Below are positions 59,725 to 64,000 of a stretch of DNA of 64,000 nt, piece by piece. The first letter of the stretch is position 1. Each line of letters opens with the position of its first letter. This DNA comes from Palsa-1248 sp963737835 (GTDB lineage Bacteria; Gemmatimonadota; Gemmatimonadetes; Gemmatimonadales; Gemmatimonadaceae). The notes under the pieces are model-generated. The model saw nothing but the letters and a program-made list of their open reading frames with translations, was not told the DNA's origin and did not search any database. The DNA is taken from the NCBI GenBank assembly GCA_963737835.1, contig CAVTUH010000001.1, forward strand, positions 2,170,001-2,234,000, written 5' to 3'. A program made the position numbers and the translations under genes.

Positions 59725-61116
59725 GTGGCTGACGACTCGCGCCTGACGCCCGACCGAACGGTCGAGCATGCCACCTGCCTCGGATGCGGCTGCACCTGCG
59801 ACGACATCACCGTAGTCGCCCGCTCCGGGCGCATCGCAGAAACCCGCAACGCGTGTCCGCTGGGCGTCGACTGGTTCGGGACCGGAGTCATGCCGGCGCG
59901 CATCGTGTCACGCTCTGGCCGCGAGACGATCGCCAATGCCATCAGTGAGGCGGCGCAACTCCTCCGCGCGGCGCGGCGACCGCTCGTGTACATCGCCACG
60001 GAACTGTCGTGTGAATCGCAACGCATGGCCATCGCGATCGCGGATGTCCTGGGTGCCGCCCTCGACAGCGTCACAACGGCGACGGTGGGAGACGGCATCC
60101 TCGCGGCGCAACGGCGTGGCCGCGTCACAGCGACGCTCGGCGAGATCCGGAACCGGTCGGACACCATTGTGTTCTGGGGGGTGGACCCGGCCGCGCGCTA
60201 TCCTCGATTCAGCTCACGCTACGCGCCGCAACCGATTGGCCTCTATGTCCCTCTGGGACGCGCGGGCCGGCAGGTGATCGCGGTCGATATCGGAGGGGAC
60301 CACGGGCCTTCCGACGCCGACGCGCGCCTGAGGTTCACGGCAGACGAAGAGGTAGCGGGACTCGCGCTCGCATGTGCGGCGCTGACCGGTGCGCTCGAGG
60401 TCGATGCCGGAGGCGACTCGCTCGAAGCGCGCGCGGGGCGGCTCGCCGGTCTCGTGCGCACCGCACGCTATGCCACGATCGTCGCCGACGGCGAACCGGC
60501 GGCAGCACGGGATCCGCAACGCAGCGAGTCGCTCTTACTCTTGGTTGAGGCACTCAACCGGTCGACGCGCTGTGCGCTCAGCATGCTGCGGGGCGGCGGG
60601 AATCGGTCCGGCGCGGACGCCGTCATGACGTGGCAGACCGGCTTCCCAATGGCGGTCGATTTCTCCAGAGGGACTCCGAGCTATCGACCCGATCGCGCCG
60701 CCGCGGCGCTGCTCGAGGGCGGAGAGGTCAATGTCGCGGTCGTGGTGGGGACGCCGCGGGGCGTGCCTCCCGCCGTTGTACGCGGACTCGCCAATGGCGT
60801 GTCGTGCGTCGCGATCGGACCACGCGCCTCCGACAGCGCGTATCCGGTCGCGGTTGTTATCGACACGGGCATCGCCGGCATCCACGAACGGGGCAGTGCC
60901 TTGCGGATGGATGACGTCTCGCTTCCGCTTCGTCCCGCATTGGAATCGGATCTCGTGTCGGCGGTCTACGAGCATGCGGCGGCAGGATCTAATGTGGCAC
61001 TGGGTGACGCGCTCGCGCGGAACGGCCGGCCTCAGGACGCCTACCTTGTCCTCCGCGCCTTGCTTGCGGCGATCGCTCGTCCCGAATACGGGATAGGCGC
61101 GGCGGCGCGCTCCTGA
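59725..61116 (+). CDS. fhcB: Formyltransferase/hydrolase complex subunit B (formylmethanofuran dehydrogenase B-like)
   Basis: A 463-residue subunit of the complex that takes the formyl group from H4MPT and releases formate. The N-terminal CLGCGCTCDDITVVARSGRI matches the family's Cys-Asp-Asp motif, with NACPLGVDWFG after it. Later IVFWGVDPAARYPRFSSRYA and SMLRGGGNRSGADAVMTWQT are typical. Bacterial Fhc B subunits lack the metal centre of archaeal Fwd enzymes. GTG 59725 is chosen; a TTG at 59683 is also in frame. The stop shares a base with the fhcA start (TGATG). Confidence 0.92.
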   Translation: MADDSRLTPDRTVEHATCLGCGCTCDDITVVARSGRIAETRNACPLGVDWFGTGVMPARIVSRSGRETIANAISEAAQLLRAARRPLVYIATELSCESQRMAIAIADVLGAALDSVTTATVGDGILAAQRRGRVTATLGEIRNRSDTIVFWGVDPAARYPRFSSRYAPQPIGLYVPLGRAGRQVIAVDIGGDHGPSDADARLRFTADEEVAGLALACAALTGALEVDAGGDSLEARAGRLAGLVRTARYATIVADGEPAAARDPQRSESLLLLVEALNRSTRCALSMLRGGGNRSGADAVMTWQTGFPMAVDFSRGTPSYRPDRAAAALLEGGEVNVAVVVGTPRGVPPAVVRGLANGVSCVAIGPRASDSAYPVAVVIDTGIAGIHERGSALRMDDVSLPLRPALESDLVSAVYEHAAAGSNVALGDALARNGRPQDAYLVLRALLAAIARPEYGIGAAARS

Positions 61117-62735
61117 TGTCCGCGCTGCGCATCGTCGGAGGGACCGTGCACGATCCGGCCAACGGGGTCGACGGCGCGGTTCGCGATATCTGCGTGCACG
61201 ATGGACGCATCGTCCCGGCAGTGAGCGCCAATGCCCCGCGTCTCGACGTGCGCGGACTCGTCGTCATGGCCGGTGGCGTCGACATGCACGCCCATATCGC
61301 GTCGGCCAGCGTCAACCAGGCCCGCCGCCTCTTGCCCGAGGACCACGCGCACCATCCAGCCAACGCACCAGCGCTCGCGTCCGATGGCAATGGCGAGATC
61401 GTGATTCCCCGGTCCGGCGCTGATGGCATCGTGCCGACGACGTTCACGACGGGCTATCGCTATGCAGGGCTTGGGTACACCACGGTGTTCAATGCGGCGG
61501 TGGCCGCCGTCAGCGCGCGCGAGACCCATGCGCAATTGGACGACACGCCGATCGTCGACACGGGCTGTTTTATTCTGATGGGCAACGATGCGTTTCTGCA
61601 TCGGCTGATCGCGGCGAGGGAGCATGAGCAAGCGCGCGCGTATGCCGCGTGGCTCCTCTCCGTCGCCAAGGGCTACGCGATCAAGATCGTCAACCCGGGC
61701 GGCGTCGAGCTGTGGAAGCGCAACGTCCGCCACGTCGAATCCCTGGACGTCCCGGTCGGAGATGTCGCCGTGACGCCGCGGGCGATTCTCGAGACGCTGG
61801 CGGACGCTGCCGCCGACCTCGAGCTGCCGCACCCGGTGCACGTGCACTGCAACAACCTGGGTGTGGCCGGCAACGTCGCGATGACGCTGGACAGCATGCG
61901 CGCCATCGACGGTCGGCGCGCGCATTTCACTCATCTGCAATTTCACAGCTACGGCGGGGCCCGCGGCCAATGGGCATCGGGGGCTCGACAACTCACCGAC
62001 TATCTCGGGACCCATCCGGAGCTCAGCGGCGACGTCGGGCAGGTGATGTTTGGCCCCGCATGCACAGTGACGGCTGATGGCCCCGTGGAGTACCTGCTCC
62101 ACGCAAGCAGCGGGCGCAAATGGACCAACGTCGACGTCGAGGTGGAGACGGGGTGCGGCATCGTTCCCTACACCTACCGCGATCGAGCCGCCGTGAGCGC
62201 GCTGCAGTGGGCCATCGGTCTCGAGCTGTTGCTTCTGTCGAGCGACCCGTGGCGGCTCGTGCTGTCGACTGACCATCCCAATGGGGGGTCGTTCACGAGC
62301 TATCCGGAGCTGATCCATCTCCTCATGGATCGGAGCTATCGCGACGAACGGCTCAAGGCCGCGAATCCCAGGATGCTCGCCGGCAGTGCCCTCGCCGACG
62401 GCCTCGCGCGCGAGTATTCGCTCAACGAGATCGCCATCATCACTCGCGCTGGTCCCGCGCGGCTGCTCGGCCTCTCCACCAAGGGACATCTTGCCCCGGG
62501 CGCCGACGCGGACATCACCGTCTACGCCCCAGACGCCGATCGCACGCGGATGTTCTCGACCCCCCGCTACGTGCTGAAGGCCGGCGTGCTGGTCGTCGAC
62601 GACGGACATCTGCGCCGAGCGCCGCAGGGACAGCGACACACGGTGCAGCCGGCGTTTGACCGCGGCATCGAGCGGCCAATCCGTGAATTCATGGAACGGT
62701 ACCTGACGGTGTCTTTCGAGAACTACGGCGCATGA
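61116..62735 (+). CDS. fhcA: Formyltransferase/hydrolase complex subunit A (formylmethanofuran hydrolase)
   Basis: A 539-residue amidohydrolase-fold subunit that hydrolyses the formyl-cofactor to formate. Metal ligands are seen in GGVDMHAHIASASVNQARRL (HxH), in KGYAIKIVNPGGVELWKRNV (carboxylated Lys region), in HPVHVHCNNLGVAGN and RAHFTHLQFHSYGG (His), and in LSTDHPNGGSFTSYPELIHL (Asp). The C-terminus is the usual amidohydrolase small domain. The start overlaps fhcB, the stop overlaps fhcD (ATGA). Confidence 0.96.
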   Translation: MSALRIVGGTVHDPANGVDGAVRDICVHDGRIVPAVSANAPRLDVRGLVVMAGGVDMHAHIASASVNQARRLLPEDHAHHPANAPALASDGNGEIVIPRSGADGIVPTTFTTGYRYAGLGYTTVFNAAVAAVSARETHAQLDDTPIVDTGCFILMGNDAFLHRLIAAREHEQARAYAAWLLSVAKGYAIKIVNPGGVELWKRNVRHVESLDVPVGDVAVTPRAILETLADAAADLELPHPVHVHCNNLGVAGNVAMTLDSMRAIDGRRAHFTHLQFHSYGGARGQWASGARQLTDYLGTHPELSGDVGQVMFGPACTVTADGPVEYLLHASSGRKWTNVDVEVETGCGIVPYTYRDRAAVSALQWAIGLELLLLSSDPWRLVLSTDHPNGGSFTSYPELIHLLMDRSYRDERLKAANPRMLAGSALADGLAREYSLNEIAIITRAGPARLLGLSTKGHLAPGADADITVYAPDADRTRMFSTPRYVLKAGVLVVDDGHLRRAPQGQRHTVQPAFDRGIERPIREFMERYLTVSFENYGA

Positions 62736-63694
62736 CCGGGACTCGCTCCAGCGACTCCACCGCGCCGACGCCATCGGGGGGCGAGCCCGGCCCCGCGTCG
62801 ATTCGTGGAGTCCACATCGACGACACCTTCGCCGAGGCGTTCCCAATGCGCGGCGCGCGAATCGTCATCACCGCCGCGACAATGCGCTGGGCGCGCCAGG
62901 CCGCGACAACAATGACCGGATTCGCCACGTCCGTTATTGGCTGCAAGTGCGAGGCGGGCATCGAATGTGAGTTGACGAACGACGAGACGCCCGACGGACG
63001 GCCCGGCGTGAGTGCCTTGTTGTTCGCCACGGACACCGCGGGACTCCAGGCGCGCCTCATCGAGCGGCTCGGCCAGACGGTGCTCACCTGTCCCACGACT
63101 GCGTGCTTCGATGGCTTGCCCGATACGACGGAGCGCCTGAGCGTCGGCCGTGCCCTGCGAGTCTTCGGCGATGGCTATCAGGCGAGCAAGGTGATTGGCG
63201 GTCGCCGCTACTGGCGCATCCCGGTGATGGAAGGCGAGTTCCTCATCCAGGAGGACTTTGGCCGTGCCAGCGGCATCGGCGGCGGCAACTTCCTCGTGCT
63301 CGGCGAGACCGAAGAGGCGGCACTAGCTGCGGCCGAGGCGTCCGTCGAGGCCATGAAGGGGATGCGAGGCGTGATCTTGCCTTTCCCGGGAGGCATCGTC
63401 CGGAGCGGCAGCAAAGTGGGCTCGAAGCGCTACGAGCAACTCGTGGCGACGACCAACGATGCGTTTGCGCCCACGCTGCGCCCGCTGACCAGGAGCGATC
63501 TCCCGGACGGGGTGAATGCCGTGTTCGAAATCGTGCTCGATGGGCTCGACTTCGCCTCGATTGCCGCGGCCATGCGCGTGGGCATCGACGCGGCCTGTCG
63601 CCCCGGGGTCCGCGCCATCACGGCCGGTCACTACGGCGGAAAGCTGGGTCCCCACCACTTCTTCCTGCGCCGCATCATCGCTGGACATGTCTGA
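62732..63694 (+). CDS. fhcD: Formylmethanofuran--tetrahydromethanopterin formyltransferase subunit
   Basis: A 320-residue formyltransferase (Ftr-type) of the Fhc complex, moving the formyl group between H4MPT and the methanofuran-type cofactor. After a 25-residue leader the family start is VHIDDTFAEAFPMRGARIVI, followed by TGFATSVIGCKCEAGIECEL, PTTACFDGLPDTTERLSVGR and the end AGHYGGKLGPHHFFLRRII. Overlaps fhcA by four bases and fhcC by eight. Confidence 0.96.
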   Translation: MTGTRSSDSTAPTPSGGEPGPASIRGVHIDDTFAEAFPMRGARIVITAATMRWARQAATTMTGFATSVIGCKCEAGIECELTNDETPDGRPGVSALLFATDTAGLQARLIERLGQTVLTCPTTACFDGLPDTTERLSVGRALRVFGDGYQASKVIGGRRYWRIPVMEGEFLIQEDFGRASGIGGGNFLVLGETEEAALAAAEASVEAMKGMRGVILPFPGGIVRSGSKVGSKRYEQLVATTNDAFAPTLRPLTRSDLPDGVNAVFEIVLDGLDFASIAAAMRVGIDAACRPGVRAITAGHYGGKLGPHHFFLRRIIAGHV

Positions 63695-64000
63695 TCACAT
63701 CACACTCAGACTCAAGGTGGCGCCGGACGCGCGGGTGATGGCCGACGTCGTGGCGCCCGACCGGTTCAGCACCCTGTCGAATCGGGAGATCGGAGCGCTC
63801 CCGGTCTGGCTGTCGTGCGCGACGCGCGACGGGAATGCGATGCCGCGCCATGCAGCGCCCCTCGGTGAGCTGTTCGACATCCGTGGGGAGCGTGCGTCGA
63901 CCGTGCAGGTGTCTGGTGATCTCCGCGCAATCGATCGCTTGGGCGCAGACATGGGTGGAGGCATCCTCACGATCGAAGGGGACGCAGGCGTGGGCGTCGG
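63687..64000 (+). CDS. fhcC: Formyltransferase/hydrolase complex subunit C, N-terminal part (runs off window end)
   Basis: The visible 104 residues start MSDHITLRLKVAPDARV and continue to LFDIRGERASTVQVSGDLRA and DRLGADMGGGILTIEGDAGV, the beginning of the glycine-rich beta-helix of GltB/FwdC-type domains. It starts eight bases inside the fhcD end (ATGTCTGA), completing the fhcB-A-D-C order of methylotrophs. The remainder lies outside the window. Confidence 0.92.
   Translation, partial: MSDHITLRLKVAPDARVMADVVAPDRFSTLSNREIGALPVWLSCATRDGNAMPRHAAPLGELFDIRGERASTVQVSGDLRAIDRLGADMGGGILTIEGDAGVGV

Noticed and set aside
61041..62846. 601-codon minus-strand frame
   Set aside because: Antisense to fhcA, which is unmistakable on the plus strand.

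Overview
The window is 64 kb of GC-rich (roughly two-thirds G+C by eye), tightly packed bacterial chromosome. No rRNA or tRNA gene, phage gene or transposase was recognised. The gene mix suggests an uncultivated aerobic soil lineage such as Gemmatimonadota or a neighbouring phylum: two ECF sigma/anti-sigma pairs, a TPR-CHAT protein, many signal-peptide lipoproteins, a XoxF-type methanol dehydrogenase and an H4MPT-linked C1 pathway. The phylum call is an inference from gene content only.

Layout. 0-3.6 kb: the 5' end of a cytochrome b561-like gene coupled to a membrane-anchored MsrB, then a ClC transporter and a MarR regulator. 3.7-8.1 kb: an ECF sigma/anti-sigma pair facing a broken TPR-CHAT gene. 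8.2-11.5 kb: an SDR, a cytochrome c and a lanthanide-type (XoxF-like) PQQ methanol dehydrogenase. 11.8-18.7 kb: a minus-strand catabolic operon (rraA-like, TPP enzyme, MmgE/PrpD, acyl-CoA dehydrogenase, class III CoA-transferase, MaoC), mostly with overlapping stop/start codons. 18.8-30 kb: lipoprotein, hybrid histidine kinase, PAP2 protein, XdhC plus a molybdopterin-binding protein, Hsp20, LspA, threonine dehydratase-like enzyme, CHRD-like protein, QueF, rhomboid. 30-40 kb: ddl, a CBS-type cysteine synthase, a TonB-C lipoprotein, gcvP, gcvT and mutS. 40-48 kb: amidohydrolase, MFS transporter, SPOR protein, holA, a Cas4-like nuclease split in two, and an anti-sigma/ECF sigma pair. 48.6-55.1 kb: glycosyltransferases, a frameshifted CgeB-like gene, a frameshifted NUDIX gene and two M16 peptidases (one frameshifted). 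55.4-64 kb: fae, mtdB, a DUF1464-like gene, an ATP-grasp gene and fhcB-A-D-C, running off the end.

How it fits together: methanol would be oxidised in the periplasm by the XoxF/cytochrome pair. Formaldehyde would be trapped on H4MPT by Fae, oxidised by MtdB and, after a cyclohydrolase that is not in this window, released as formate by the Fhc complex. The glycine cleavage genes could serve C1-unit balance.

The most unusual content is intergenic. At least four families of inverted-repeat elements sit between genes. The dominant one has a conserved hairpin core (AAACCTCGGGGCCAGC paired with its complement, often with GGTGCAC in the loop) flanked by mirror-image arms of tandem 7-bp units, and the 7-bp unit differs between copies (GGACGTT/AGACGTT or GGGGTCT/GGGGTCA). 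Arms supply stop codons and even C-terminal residues to unrelated genes. A second family is a 140-210 bp MITE-like element with near-perfect terminal repeats that are themselves palindromes. Broken reading frames cluster at 5-8 kb and 50.8-53.8 kb, which could be decay or assembly error.
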